Shown here: positions 1-11,649 of the stretch, in pieces
How positions within the stretch are numbered: position 1 is the first letter of the stretch
How the letters are laid out: each line of letters starts with the position of its first letter
Assembly: GCA_947095535.1 (NCBI GenBank)
Contig: OX352772.1
Span: 219,709,488 to 219,773,487, forward strand
Length of the DNA stretch: 64,000 nt
Direction of reading: 5' to 3'
DNA from: Poecilobothrus nobilitatus
Lineage: Eukaryota; Arthropoda; Insecta; Diptera; Dolichopodidae
The notes under the pieces: generated by a model
Database searches by the model: none
What the model saw: the letters and a program-made list of their open reading frames with translations, nothing else
What the model was told of the DNA's origin: nothing
Made by a program: the position numbers and the translations under genes

Positions 1-650
1 TTTGTTTTAATTTGATTTTAAGATATTTCAAGAGAGAAGTTATTTAACGAATCTACACCATTTAAAGCAGATGATATAATCATGTATATATTAGGAATGT
101 ATAATTTTTATTTCTCACCTCATTAAAAATATAACAAAATAATAAACAAAATTCACAAAAATAAGGACAAATGGTATATGTATGTACTGATAAATATTTA
201 AAACAATTTTTAAACTAACAATGATGATTTACTTCTATTTATTTTACTCATACTAAATAGCTAATTGTAATGTAATGTTATTACATTACTCTAAGTACCT
301 ATATAATAAATACCAACAAATAAAAAAATATTTTGTTTAAAAAATACAATATAAACAAAACTTTTTAATATATATTGATATTACACATATAAAAAGGAAA
401 CAAACAACATATGATCAAAAAAAAATGTTTTCTTTTTTCTTTTATATTCTTTTACTATAGATTCTATCTTTTTATAATTTGTTAACAACGATTTGTATAC
501 TGTATTCAGTTTTTGAGTATCCGTTTTATAAGTTAAGTTAATATTGTTTTCGTTCAGCTCAATATAACACTATGTTGATGATTCAATCTTAGCGGTACCA
601 AAACAAAAAATTAATACAATATTTCAAATATTTATGATGGGTGACGTTTA
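1..650. other. AT-rich intergenic or decayed sequence
   Basis: I see no coding region, RNA gene or recognisable transposon here. The stretch is strongly AT-rich with short direct AT repeats. It ends where the short inverted motif array begins. Confidence 0.6.
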
Positions 651-747
651 AAATCACGATGTTCAAAATCCCGGCCTTCAAAATTCCGACATATCAAAAT
701 CCTGACAAATCAAAATCCCGACATTCAAAATCTCGACATTCAAAAAA
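651..747. repeat. Short tandem motif array, left arm
   Basis: About six degenerate copies of a 15-18 bp unit close to TCAAAATCCCGACAT run in this orientation. The same motif in the opposite orientation forms the array at 39663-39815 (and its copy at 59040-59192). Arrays in inverted orientation on both sides of a block are typical of fold-back type elements. The family name is not known to me. Sequence 748-1059, just inside the array, is AT-rich and shows no feature. Confidence 0.7.
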
Positions 748-1059
748 ATAGCAACAAATCCCGCTTTTGAGATATTTCAAAAACGGAAAGAGATAGAAAA
801 AAAATTGTGAAGATATTAATTAAAGAGCTTGAAAAACTCTTCTTAAAAATGCTATAAAAAGAATTAAAATGCAGAGTGTTTCGAAAGAAAATTGAGGTTG
901 GAATAAATTTTTTTTTTAAAATCAATTCAACCCTCCATAACTTTGTATTTGCTGAACATATAAGATTACTTGTATTCAAAACTAAAAGCATGTTATTTAC
1001 TCTACCAAATACATATTATTTCGTCTCTTTAAAATAAACCGTTTAAAAGTTAGGGGTAT

Positions 1060-1383
1060 TTTTATAAAAAATCATGTATGTGTTGACATATTTTAGTATT
1101 GATTTTAGAGTTGTATCCAAAATTACTGTTTCAATATTTTTATTAGTGGGGTTTTCCATTCGTAATTTTCTTTTACCAAAAATGTCTAAATTTTAAGCCC
1201 GTATGTGTTGACATACTTTAGAATTGATTTTAGAGTTTGAATAAAAATCAGGGTTTCAAAAATTGTTAAGCTCTTCTTCCAGAATATTTATATATGTGTA
1301 CATGCTAGGTCCTGAATTATAAAGGATTTTAGAATTGGTTACAAAATCAGGATTGCCGCTTTTTCCGGAATACTTATATATAT
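1060..1383. repeat. Minisatellite, left part
   Basis: Degenerate units of about 85-126 bp. The phrase GTATGTGTTGACATA occurs near 1074 and 1200, and units share a core like GATTTTAGAGTTG followed by CCAGAATATTTAT. The same units resume at 32228-32339 and again at 39340-39550. The array was therefore opened by the LTR element starting at 1384 and by later insertions. Confidence 0.7.
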
Positions 1384-2044
1384 AGTTATATCACCTCCAC
1401 TCTCTCCACAAAGTATACAACAGGATTGCCCTCCAATAACGAAATTGCCCTTTCATTAAATTCTAAACTAAAATTCACTTAAAATTCTTACTTTTTACTT
1501 TTCTTTTAAAATTCAAATTTGCTTATCTTACAATTTTTATTATATCACAATCATATTTATTACCTAATTCCCAATTACGCAATTTTAAAAGAGAAAAAAA
1601 TAATAAATTGTTCAATGCACTTATGCATTCAACAAGTTAATTAACAACTACAAATACATGAACTGAAATATGAAACATTTTTGTTTACTTAGTACAAAAT
1701 GTTCAATGCACTTATTCGTTGAACATTTTAATTAATAAAACAAGATACAAACAATGAACCGAAATATGATACAGTTTCTTTGTACGTTGCGTTTAAGTCA
1801 TGTTGTAATAATTTCATGCATGTGGTAGAATAACAAATCGATAAAGTAATAACCTTTACTAATTGTAATTTATCGATTTGCTGATAAGAAATTTTAGGAA
1901 TAAGTTTTAGAATAATTTTTAGTTAAATATGATTGTATGAAAAAATAAAGATTATTATTAATCTTGCGTGTAATAAAGAAAGAACTATGAGTTTTATTTA
2001 TATAAAGAAAAATTCTTTGTAACGTTTTTGTCGAATAAGTAAGT
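1384..2044 (+). repeat. 5' LTR of the errantivirus-like element
   Basis: 661 bp, aligned along its whole length to 31556-32227 with many small differences, so this is an old insertion. It starts AGTTATATCA and ends AGT just at the primer site. Both LTRs carry short internal duplications around an ATGCACTTATGCATT-type motif (near 1614 and 1700). Confidence 0.85.
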
Positions 2045-2061
2045 GGCGCAGTCGGAAAGGA
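2044..2061 (+). promoter_or_regulatory. Primer binding site, tRNA-Ser type
   Basis: TGGCGCAGTCGGAAAGG directly follows the LTR. It resembles the TGGCGCAGTCGG primer site that 17.6/297-type elements use with tRNA-Ser. The following 2062-2600 is an A-rich untranslated leader with no coding sequence. Confidence 0.8.
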
Positions 2062-2600
2062 TATATTTTTCTAAGACAATAGTGTTACGAAAGAAAAATT
2101 TTAAAACAAAATATAATAAAAAGTTGTTTTGAAGCATTATCAGCAAATAATAATCAAAATAAAAAACTTTATTTTAAGTTTGGAAAGTTCAATTAAAAAA
2201 TTATAAAAAAAGAAAAAATTAATTAATAAAATCTAAAAAAAAAAAAATTGAAATCTAATCTAATAAATAATAAATAGAAAAAAAATTTTTATTTAATAAC
2301 ATTTATATAAATAATAAGATAACGTTTATTCAAAACTAAACAAATGTTTCAATAGCTAAAGCAGTTAAGATAAAAGCTAATATTACAAGTTGAAATAAGA
2401 ATTAAATAAAATATTTTATTAATAATAAACCCACTGTGAGAAAAAAACATTTTAATAGTTAAAAGTTAAATAAATATAAAACTCTAATTACAAAAAAAAT
2501 TTTAAACTAGAAATTTTGTTTTATAATAATAAAAGACACTTTTTAAATTAAACTAATACAATTTTGCGAAAAATTTAACCAAAACAAATAAAAAAAGAAA

Positions 2601-3545
2601 AAAAACAATTCAGTGAAAAATGGGAGATGGAATAATCTCTTCAAGCGTGTTACAAAGTGCACTCAACAACCAACAACAAACAGCACCAAAGTCAACAGCC
2701 AACAGTCAACAACAACATTATCTTTATCGTTGGATCCAATCAAATGCATCAGTGGAAAAGGTGAGAAATTATTCAAATTTTTAGAATTAGTAGAATGTAA
2801 TATACCATTAGTTTTTAAGTATTATACTTAAAGTCAAAGCCATATTATTAAATAAAATTAAAGCTAAGTTAATCGGTAAAACTAGGGAAATAACCGAAAT
2901 TAATAATCATATTAATACTTGGTCAGAAATTAAAAATCTTTTATTAAATAATTTTGGCGAAAGAAAGTCAAACTTCCGGAACTAATACGTCCGGAAAGTC
3001 AAAGATAAACTTCCGGAATTAATACGTTCCATTTTATTTAGTAGAAACCCAACATCCTTAGAAATTGCAAAGGATAGTTTGTATGAATGCCGAATACAAT
3101 CCATCCAAAATATCCAAATAAAAATTATATATTTAGTAAAAATCTCAATAGAAATAAAAATTGTGCTTATAAGAATAACTATTATAACAATAATAGTAAT
3201 AATAATGTTACAAAAAACTATCAAGGTGACAATAGTGGTAACAATAATCACAGTAACAATAACAATTTTAGGTCAGATTTCCAACCGCGTAATTCTTATA
3301 TTAATAATTTAACATATCATAGTCGTAACCACTCTCGTAGAACCCAACAAAATCATAACTATTTTAGAAATAACCAAAGAAACAACGAAACCAAGGAAGT
3401 TGATCCAACTACTATAAATCGTAGAATTAATACTCACGAAACACAAACTGAGGGTAACTATGAATATTCAAATCGCGAAATTGAAAATTTTCACTCAATA
3501 GCCTTGGAGGAACAGGAACTTACTTTTATAAAAATAGAATCATGA
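2601..3545 (+). pseudogene. gag of the errantivirus-like element, frameshifted
   Basis: Fragments in different frames make up a Gag-like protein. An N-terminal part (2613-2831) ends with ECNIPLVFKYYT, which resembles the capsid part of 17.6/297 Gag. A C-terminal part (3087-3545) is rich in Asn, Arg and Gln, with long Asn runs encoded by AAT/AAC repeats. That is the usual basic, low-complexity nucleocapsid tail of this group, which lacks zinc knuckles. At 2965-3030 the phrase AACTTCCGGAATTAATACG is repeated, marking a small duplication. Gag would form the particle that packages the element RNA. This copy cannot do so because several frameshifts interrupt it. Confidence 0.75.
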
Positions 3546-3900
3546 GGAAGACCTTTAAAATTTATTATAGACTCATGTGCTACTATGAGTTAATAAATAA
3601 TGGAATATGTAATCCAATTTACAAATCCAAAATTGAACTTATTATATTAAAATATTACGAAATACGTTTACATGTGATACGAAAATCACAATTGATCTTT
3701 TTCTCGAATTTAGCTCTAAAGGAAAATTCGAATTTTTAGAAATAAATTTCCATGAAAAATTTGACGGTTTAATAGGTAACAACATTCTTAAACCGTTACA
3801 ATCTATAATTGACTATGAGAACAATTGTTTAAAAATAAAAACACCGGCAATATTATTTCTCTCTATTTTAATGAAAAAGTTGGAAAGAATATAATATCCC
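3545..3900 (+). pseudogene. Aspartic protease segment of pol, broken
   Basis: Translation just after the gag end gives FKIIDSCAT-like sequence in one frame, where retroviral-type proteases have a D-S/T-G/A triad with neighbouring FIID. The Gly/Ala position and the following residues are altered and a stop follows at once. Further down, IGNNILKPLQSIIDY matches the usual G-x-x-x-L-x-x-x-x-A-x-I-D end of a Gypsy protease. Frames change at least twice. It lies between gag and the reverse transcriptase, as expected. 3900-4080 is a decayed linker. Confidence 0.6.
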
Positions 3901-4079
3901 GGTACCAATGAAAGACTTAAATATCTTTCAAAACTAAATTTTCGTAGGTGAAAACAATGTTAGATGTGATCATTTAGATCATATAATTAAAAGAGAACTT
4001 TTGAAGATTTTAAAAAAGTTCAACAAAGCCTTTTTTTTAAGTGATGATTTAACTTTCACCCACGAAGTCAAACACTCAT

Positions 4080-5345
4080 ACTAAGATTTATAGGTACCCC
4101 GAAGTACATAAAAAAGAAGTCGACAAACAAATCGACGAAATGCTAAACCAGGAAATAATAAGACACAGCGATTCACCTTATTCGGCTCCTTTATGGAATG
4201 TTCCATTCCAAAAAAGATCTATGCATCAAAGGAAAAAAAATGGCGCATTGTCATTGACTATAGAAAATTAAATAACGTTACCATAGATTTGTCATCTCAA
4301 TCCCGCATATCGAAGAAATCCTTGACGAAATTGTTGTTGTAATGTATTTCACTACTTCCGATTTGCCTAAAAGCTTGCAACAAATCGAGATAGCAAAAAA
4401 TGACATAAAGTAAACAGCTTTTAGCACAACCAATGGTGATTATGATTTCTTGCGAATACCATTACGGCTTAAAAATGCCCTGGCAACCTTTCAACGCTTA
4501 ATGAACTCCGTACAAAAAGAATTTATAGGCAAAAATTGCTACGTGTATTTGGACCACATTATCATATTTAGCACTAGCAAAAAAGAGCACTGTGCTATCT
4601 TACAAAAGATCCTTAGGAGACTTCAAGACGCAAGCTTAAAAATTAAATTCGATAAAAGCGAGCTTTTGAAGCAAGAGACTGAATTCTTGGGTCATATAAT
4701 AACGACAAGGGGAATAAAACCAAACCCCAATAAAATTTAAGCTATTAATAAATTTCCGATACCCAAAACCCCTAAGCAAATAAAAACTTTCTTAGGTTTA
4801 GTGGGTTACTATAGGAAATTTATTAAAGATTTCGCTAAAATTGCAAAACAAATTACACTTTGCTTAAAAGAAGGAAAGCGTATTGATGTTAGTAATACTG
4901 ATTATAAGGAAGCTTTTAGAAAATTAAAACTGCTTATTACAACGGACTCTATTCTTGCATGTTGTCAATTACTTCAAATTTTCAACATGCAACAGTTTGC
5001 ATGTTGCAATTTCTCAAAAACCTTCGTCTTGACTACAGATGCAAATAACTTTGCTATAGGTTCTGTCTTATCACAAGATATATATGTTACGCTTCACGTA
5101 CCTTGAATGAGCATGAATGCAAATACTCTACCATCGAAAAAGAGTTACTCGCAATAGTCTGGGCAACTAAATATTTCCGCCCATACCTTTTTGGATGTAA
5201 ATTTACTATTAGAACCGACCACAAACCTCTTCAATGGCTTCATAACTTGAACGAACGTAATTCCAAGTTGCAAAGATGGAAAATCAAGTTAGAAGAATTA
5301 GAATATTTAAGAGGACGAGAAAACAAAGTCTCCGACACTCTCTGA
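4080..5345 (+). pseudogene. Reverse transcriptase and RNase H of the errantivirus-like element, broken
   Basis: The RT N-terminus is at 4085-4270 (YRYPEVHKKEVDKQI, then IIRHSDSPYSAPLW). The palm is at 4450-4740, where the catalytic Y-x-D-D reads YLDH (near 4548), so the second catalytic aspartate is lost. The thumb follows with EFLGHIITTRGIKPNP. After a stop near 4740 the frame resumes with the connection domain (GYYRKFIKDFAKIAKQ). RNase H is at 5025-5345: [34 protein letters not shown] and [16 protein letters not shown] keep the acidic residues. At least five frameshifts or stops make it inactive. The family is Gypsy, 17.6/297-like. Confidence 0.85.
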
Positions 5346-5834
5346 CGTGTTCAGATTCATTTAAACGAATCAAATTTAAAAAGATTAAATTCAAACGAAA
5401 ACAATTCAAATGACATGGAAATTGACGAAGTGCAATCAACAGATGCTACAATTCATTCAGCTGATGAAGATAATTCCGAATACATTCCTATATCAGAGTA
5501 AACAATTAATTTCTACAAAACACAAATTATCATAAAAAAGGGTTTACAAGAACAATTGAAATTATTTAAAATCCATCGTAAAATAAGGAAAATTTTCATA
5601 TATCCTAATCCTAATGAAAAATGTTTTATTGAAGTTTTTAAAAATCATATTCCTAGTAAAGAAATAATAGGAATTATCATTGAAGATATTAATATTTACA
5701 GTTCTTTTCAAAATACATATCTAAAATATTTTTTATTTTTTATTTTAATTTATAATTGGTTAACAAAATTAGTTTATAGATACAATTTAAATGGTTTATT
5801 CATGACCTTAGCCCAAAGCTGTGTGGTCTTATAA
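5346..5834 (+). pseudogene. Pol segment after RNase H, decayed
   Basis: A stop (TGA at 5343) follows the RNase H tail. A short acidic stretch (DMEIDEVQ, SADEDNSEYIPISE) then resembles the linker that follows RNase H in 17.6/297 Pol. An open stretch at 5556-5834 (92 codons) reads FKIHRKIRKIFIYPNP and ends with a hydrophobic segment. I cannot identify zinc-binding His/Cys pairs or a DDE integrase core. Either the integrase has decayed past recognition or it was deleted next to the LINE insertion. 5835-6030 is the boundary zone and holds no gene. Confidence 0.45.
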
Positions 5835-6130
5835 TTTACATATGTATACAGACGTAATTAAAAAGCCAAATTTATAAAAAGTTAATTAAAAATAATACCA
5901 AAATGAATTAAAATATTTACTATTGCAAGCTAATTAAAAGAAAAAACAAAAGAAAAAAAATAAAAATAAAAAGTTTACAAAATGTGTTGTTTTACAAAAA
6001 TTCCAGAAGTATACAATGAAAACAAAATCATAAGTTAGTATAATGTTAGCAATAATTTTAATACTTGTATTCGTAATGTTAGTAATGTTCTCAAAACATG
6101 CTGTTAGTATTGAATTAAAAATGTTAGTGA

Positions 6131-7007
6131 TAATTAGTTCTCAATTAACAAGTCCTTTACTTTCTTTTTGAAAAAAGAGAAATTGGTTATTAATTTTAGT
6201 TCTTCCGGTAAGACGTTGTAGCTTTTCAAACAATTGTATAAGCATTTATTTCTTTGGTTGCTACTTCTTAAAAGTGGAAGATAGAAATTGGCTTTGTTTC
6301 TTGTATTATAATTATGTATATCGAGTCTTCTATTCAAGATAAAACTATGTTTTAATTGGTTGTTTACTATTTTGAAAGCCGTTGCAATTCAAATTTGCTT
6401 ATGACCGCCAGACTGGTTCGTGTATAAAAATCGCGATGGATAACAAATCGGTAACCGTTGAATAATTTTCAAACACTTTTTGTGTACTATCTCTAGTTTA
6501 TTTAGGTACACTTGTGGCGCCCTGCTCCATATAGGATTTAAATAGCAGATATTAGATTTAATATATAACGAATATATCGCAAAAAGAGCTTTGTTTGACA
6601 AATATTTAGGAAGTCTTCTTATTATAAAAATATAGGGAGAAATTTTTTTAATAATTTCTTCAATGTGATAACTCCAATTAGATTTACTATCCAAAATTTG
6701 CCCTAAATAGTTAAATTTTTTTACAATTTCTAACGAATCGTTTTTATTCGAAAAATTATTCTGAATATCGAAAACTTTGTTTTCAAACAACATAATTTTT
6801 GTTTTTTGATGGTTTACAATTAAACAATGTTTTGTCAAACCTCAATAATATGCAGATCGTGGCGAATCGAATTGGCAATTCTATTTTGGTTATTATCTGC
6901 ATATTTTAAGACCGCGTCATCTGCGTATAGCTGAACTTCGCCCTTTGATTCAAGTTGTGTTAGATCATTAATGTAGAGCTTAAATAGAAGAGGCCCTAAA
7001 ATTGTAC
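6131..7007 (-). pseudogene. ORF2 C-terminal half of the CR1-like LINE
   Basis: Read on the minus strand from 7007, the sequence continues the RT palm with GTILGPLLF and the catalytic YADD (about 6913-6930). The thumb follows (LIVNHQKTKIMLF, FNYLGQILDSKSNW). The C-terminal domain ends with HNYNTRNKANFYLP and a short basic tail at 6134. Frames change near 6840 and 6380, so the protein is interrupted. Residues important for RT activity are still readable. The missing upstream half is beyond the Polinton, at 18831. Confidence 0.85.
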
Positions 7008-7013
7008 CCTGTG
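7008..7013. repeat. Target site duplication of the Polinton, left
   Basis: CCTGTG directly precedes the left terminal repeat and the same CCTGTG follows the right one at 18825-18830. Six-base target duplication is a hallmark of Polintons. Confidence 0.9.
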
Positions 7014-8102
7014 AGTAGGTATTGGGCTACTTTAGACTGGGAAAAAAAACCAGTTTAGGCGTATCAGGAAGGCACGTGCCATTAAGGTGATTTATGGTTT
7101 ATGATAAGGTGAAGGTTAAAATTAATTATAGGTAAATGTAAAATACGAGTTTATTTCCTGATAAACTTGGTTGTTGGGTAGTGGGAGTATGTTAAGAGGT
7201 TTAAGACAGCTTGTTGGGGGCAATGACTCCTTTCCATGTTTTTTATTATTGTTTTGGGGTCAATAGCTTTCTTCTCATGTTTTTATTATTGTTTGGGCCC
7301 TATGCCTTCTTTCTCATGTTTTTGTTATTGTTTGGGGTCATTCACCCCTTGTTATTGTTTAGAGTATTATTGTTTAGAGTCAATGCCCCTCCCCGTTCCC
7401 TAAAAGGGAATCTAGTTTAAATACATTTTTCTGTTTATTGTAACAGGCAGTAATGAAAACAGAAGGAAATATTTTATAAAAAAAAAATTGCGTGCATTTT
7501 ATTTTTATTTATATTTAAATTTCAACAAGCACAAAAAAAAAAAATAATTATAGGTATGTTTAATAATACGTCCTGTAGGTATTGATTGAAAGAGAAAAAG
7601 ATTTATTTTTAAAATATAACTTGTTTGTCAAATAATTACTACAAATTTTGAAGTTAAATGCAAAAAACATTTGTAAATGCAAAACACCTTTGTAAATATA
7701 ACACAAATTTTGATAATGAAAAAATCCGAATGATGTATCATATTAAGTTTAACAAAGTATTGAAGTTCCCCAAATTTAAGTTAAATGCAAAATACAATTT
7801 GTTTATTATTTTTTTTATTTTTGTTTTTACGTTTCCTTTTACTTTTAAAATGAGTGATCGATGCAAAATATTAAAACTGTTAACCTAAACGAAAACAGAA
7901 GAAAATAAATATTTTTTGAAAACTAAAAAAAATTTAAATAAAATGAACTTAAAATGAAACAAGTTTTTATGAACAATTAATAATATTTTTTATTTATTGG
8001 AATAATTTTATAGTTTTAACAAATTGGTCCTTCTAATATAATTTATTTTGGAGTTTAATTATGCCGTTCAAATATGTTTGAATTACAACTAATAGTTATA
8101 CA
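7014..8102 (+). repeat. Left terminal inverted repeat of the Polinton
   Basis: Matches 17713-18824 in reverse complement from AGTAGGTATTGG to AATAGTTATACA. Near the outer end (7205-7400) are about five units of a 40-50 bp repeat (GGGGTCAAT..., CTTCTCATGTTTTTATTATTG). The open stretch at 7658-7888 has a mirror image at 17977-18177 and is part of the repeat, not a gene. Confidence 0.95.
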
Positions 8103-8493
8103 ATGAATTTTTATTTATTACAACTTCGTTTTCTTGTGATGTTTTTTCATTTAAAAAAACAAACATTAAAATAAATGTAGGTACGATTAATAATACCTGT
8201 TTTGTTTAAGTTTTTTATACGTATTTTAAAATTGGAAAATGCAACAACAGAAAATCGAATTACTTAATCTATGTGTTATGTTATACTGAAAATTTATGGA
8301 AATTTGTATAAAAACATAATTCGTATTTAATTATAACCATTCTCGTTTGGTCTTTAAGTGCTTTAATAAACCTGAAAAATTAAACTAAAGAGATATCTAA
8401 TTTGTTTTTTATAAATATTACATACGCTTTGTTTTTTACTATATATGTATTGTAATAGTACTCTTGTACTCATCGAAAAAACAAAAAATAAAA
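8103..8493. other. Non-coding leader of the Polinton left gene
   Basis: AT-rich sequence between the terminal repeat and the first gene. A TATATATGTATTGTAAT stretch lies 40-50 bp before the polymerase start and could serve as a promoter, but nothing specific is recognisable. Confidence 0.5.
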
Positions 8494-8878
8494 ATGGCTA
8501 AAAGAATCATTCTTAAAAAAATTTTTGATTCAATCTCGAGAAATGTGTCACCGGTTCGGTATATAATCGAAAATGAAAGTTTGACATCTATAAAAAGTTT
8601 TAATATATACGGGCGTAAAACAAAATTTACAATAAAGGCCGTACCGGATAATGTAGATCCAATTGATTGGATTAAGAGAGCGATACATCAGGTTATAAAA
8701 GGTGTAACAAAAGAAGTTATTCCAACAGACAAGATTGGAACAGGATTGGAATTGGAATTTTGCGGGGAAAGCTTTGAACATCGAGGCCCTGCATGGTTAA
8801 ATTTTAAATCAGCTAACGAGTTAAAATTTAATGATGTTTGGGATATAATATCAAAAATATTTCAAAGCAATTCTGAAG

Positions 8879-8940
8879 GTATGTACATTTTAACATTACT
8901 TTAGTTTTTTTCCTCTTATTACATATTCTTATTTTTAGAG
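8879..8940 (+). other. Putative 62-bp intron in the Polinton polymerase gene
   Basis: Starts GTATGTAC after codons for NSE plus a G and ends in a pyrimidine-rich tract and AG, TTCTTATTTTTAGAG. Removing it restores the frame (...NSEG-LSTDIFC...). Length and sites are typical of short insect introns. Confidence 0.75.
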
Positions 8941-11337
8941 GTTTAAGTACAGATATATTTTGTATGGAAGTAATACGTGTTAGACTTCCATCTGGAACTA
9001 GAAAGGGAAAACAATATACAACTTACGAAGAAGAGTGCAAAATGCGTAAAGGTATTGTGCAAATTACAAACAAAGATAACATGTGCCTCCCTCGCACTTT
9101 AGTACTTGCAATTTCAAAGATGGAGAAGCACAATTATTACGAAATGCGAAGTGATATTAAAAAAATACAAACAAAAACCGCAAAAGGCCTAGTTTTAAAA
9201 GTGGGTTTAGAAATTCCCAGTGAAGGCTGTGTTATTTTAGAACTAAAAAAGTTTCAAGAATATCTCAGCAATTATAAAATAACATCATACACTGTTACAT
9301 GGAACAAAGAGGAGAGAAATTATATTTGAAGGAAATAGACGTGGTAAAAGATTAAATTTACTGTATGACAAAAATCATTACAATGTTCTTTTTTCACTAA
9401 CTGCAACTTTTATGGCTCGTTATTATTGCGAGGAATGTCATATTCCATACAATAATAAAGGTCATCACAAGTGCAGTGTATGTCAAAAATGCCCACCTTG
9501 TTCTAAAGATGCTAAAAATATTTTATGCAAAGCGTGTAATAGAACATTTAGAGGTCAAGAATGTCTAGATAATCATATAGCTTCCACTTCAGTAAGGAAG
9601 AAAAATCTTTGCGATCAAATAAGGAAATGTTCTTACTGCTTAAAAGTTTACAAAACTGAAAGACAACATACATGTAACGAATATTTTTGCAAAGTTTGCA
9701 ATAAACATGTGTCGGAAGGTCATTTCTGTTATATTCAACAAGATCTAAGGCAGCCCAAAATGAAGCATTTTTACATATCTTTTATGATTTAGAGACACAA
9801 CAAGAAAAAAAATTTGGAGAGAAGATAATAAAAGAAAATCGAGAAGAAACCAAACTTAATGAACCAACCTTGTGTATTTTTGAACAAAGATGAAATTTCC
9901 CTACATTTTTGCCAGAAATGTAAATTTAAACGAACTATAATTAAAAAAGATAATATTATAAAACGATTTCTTTCACACATATTGGAGGCAAAAAAAAATT
10001 TAAAAGTGTGGTTGTAATCGTTCACAATGGTCAATCGTTTGACCATCAATTTATATAAAATTATTTATTGGAACAAACAGATATAAAAATAAAATTGATT
10101 ATGCGAAGTACTAAAATAATTATGATGTTGATAAATAACGTCAAATTCATAGATTCAATCAATTACTTTCCAATGGGCCTATCAAAACTTCCAAAAGCAT
10201 TTGGTCTACCATCTATTTTTAAAAAGGTTTATTTTCCACATTTATTTAATACATCTAAAAATAAAGAATATGTTGGACCATTAGCTGGTGTTGGATATTA
10301 CAACCCAGACACAAAGCAAATGGAAGAGCGTAATACAATCATAAAATGGTATGAAAAAAACAAGAATACATTTGATATGCAACGTGACATTGTTGATTAT
10401 TGTATTAGTGATGTACAAGTATTAACTCAAGCATGTTTATCATTTAGAAAGTTATTTCTTGAACAATGTAACGTTGAACCATTCTTAGAAGCAATAACCA
10501 TCGCTTCAGTTTGTAATCTAGTTTTCCAACGTAATTTTTTAAAACCAGACACTATTGGTTTGATTCCTAAAAACGGATATCGCTATTCTGACAACCAATC
10601 CAAAGAAGCTATTAAATGGTTAGTTTTTGAAGAGGAAAAACGAAGTATAAATATTCAACATGCAGCTAAAGGAAAACAAGCAGTTATTGCAGGAGTTAAA
10701 ATAGACAGATATTTTGTAACCACTAACCAAATTTTCGAATTCCATGGATGTTATTTTCACGGACATCCAGTTTGTTTACAGCATAGGCGTGATGAATCGT
10801 TATATGATAATAAGAATGATACATTAAATCAACGATATGAGAGAACTATAGCTAAATCTGAAAGATTGAAGAGTCTAGGTATGACGTAATTGACATGTGG
10901 GCTTGCGAATTTAAAAAGCAATTAAAGAATCAAAATATGAAGTACTTAGAAAAACATCCGCTAATAAATAACTTACCATTAAATCCACGTGATGCTTTTT
11001 ATGGTGGGCGAACTGGAAATGTATACATCTATTATAGATGCAACTCAAATGAAAAAATTAAGTACAGATGTCTGTTCATTATATCCTTATGTATGCAAAT
11101 ATGGTAAATTTCCTATAGATCATCATAAAATTCATGTAGGCAATTCTGTATGCTGCAAAATTAATCTTGAAAATATAGATGGTCTTATAATATGTAAAAT
11201 TTTACCACCAGAATGTTTGTTTCGTCCTGTACCGTTAAAACAAAATGGTAAACTAATGTTTTCATTATTTTATACTTGCAGTAAAAATAAAAACGAAGAA
11301 GAATTCTGTAATCATTCAGACGACAAACGAGCTTTAA

Positions 11338-11420
11338 TTGGTACCTGGATATTAGAAGATGAAGAAGTGGTACCTGGTGAAGAATGAAGTGGTACCTGGA
11401 TTAAATGGTACCTGGATGAA
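11338..11420 (+). repeat. Short tandem repeats in the polymerase gene, GGTACCTGG type
   Basis: GGTACCTGG occurs four to five times together with GAAGATGAAGAAG units, which adds codons for Trp, Tyr, Leu and Glu-rich filler right after the conserved ALIGTW motif. This looks like slippage in a dead gene. Confidence 0.8.
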
Positions 11421-11557
11421 GAAGATGAAGAAGTTAAAGCTGTGGGGAAAGGGTACAAAATTTTGTGAAATCTATGAAATATGGGAGTACAATGTGACGC
11501 AGTATAATAAAGTAGCAAAAGCAGGTGGGGTGTTTTTAAATATGATCAATAAATTTA

Positions 11558-11643
11558 TACAAAACGCAGTATTTATACAAGTATTTATACAAAACGCAGT
11601 ATTTATACAAGTATTTATACAAAACGCAGTATTTATACAAAAT
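11558..11643 (+). repeat. 29-bp tandem repeat at the broken end of the polymerase gene
   Basis: Three copies of a unit AAACGCAGTATTTATACAAG plus TATTTATAC follow the codons for FLNMINKFIQ. Translation continues as repeated NAVFIQVFIQ and stops at 11647. The normal polymerase palm coding sequence should continue here. Confidence 0.85.
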
Positions 11644-11649
11644 TTTTAA

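Larger units (their letters stand above)
8494..11649 (+). pseudogene. Polinton protein-primed DNA polymerase B (pPolB), truncated and frameshifted
   Basis: Family B polymerase that would copy the element by protein priming. The ATG at 8494 (MAKRIILKK) is preferred over an upstream TTG. Segments in order: an N-terminal domain with GLELEFCGESFEHRGPAWLN (8494-8878); a 62-bp spliceosomal-type intron; a domain with IVQITNKDNMCLPRTLV (8941-9320); a Cys-rich region with several CxxC pairs (9412-9760); exonuclease motifs YDLET (near 9783), HNGQSFDHQF (near 10022) and DYCISDV (near 10393); a GCYFHGHPVC stretch (10746); and polymerase motif A, DVCSLYPYV (near 11068). Frames shift near 9320, 9780, 9880-10000, 10890 and 11040. 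After IYEIWEYNVTQY the gene runs into tandem repeats and stops, so motifs B and C (the YxDTD palm end) are missing. It cannot be active. Confidence 0.9.

Noticed and set aside
651..747. A CRISPR-like or regulatory repeat array
   Set aside because: Units are contiguous and degenerate without unique spacers, in an insect genome.
7658..7888. A 76-codon frame near the Polinton left end, mirrored at 17977-18177
   Set aside because: Lies within the terminal inverted repeat, lacks any motif, and the two copies differ in frame ends.
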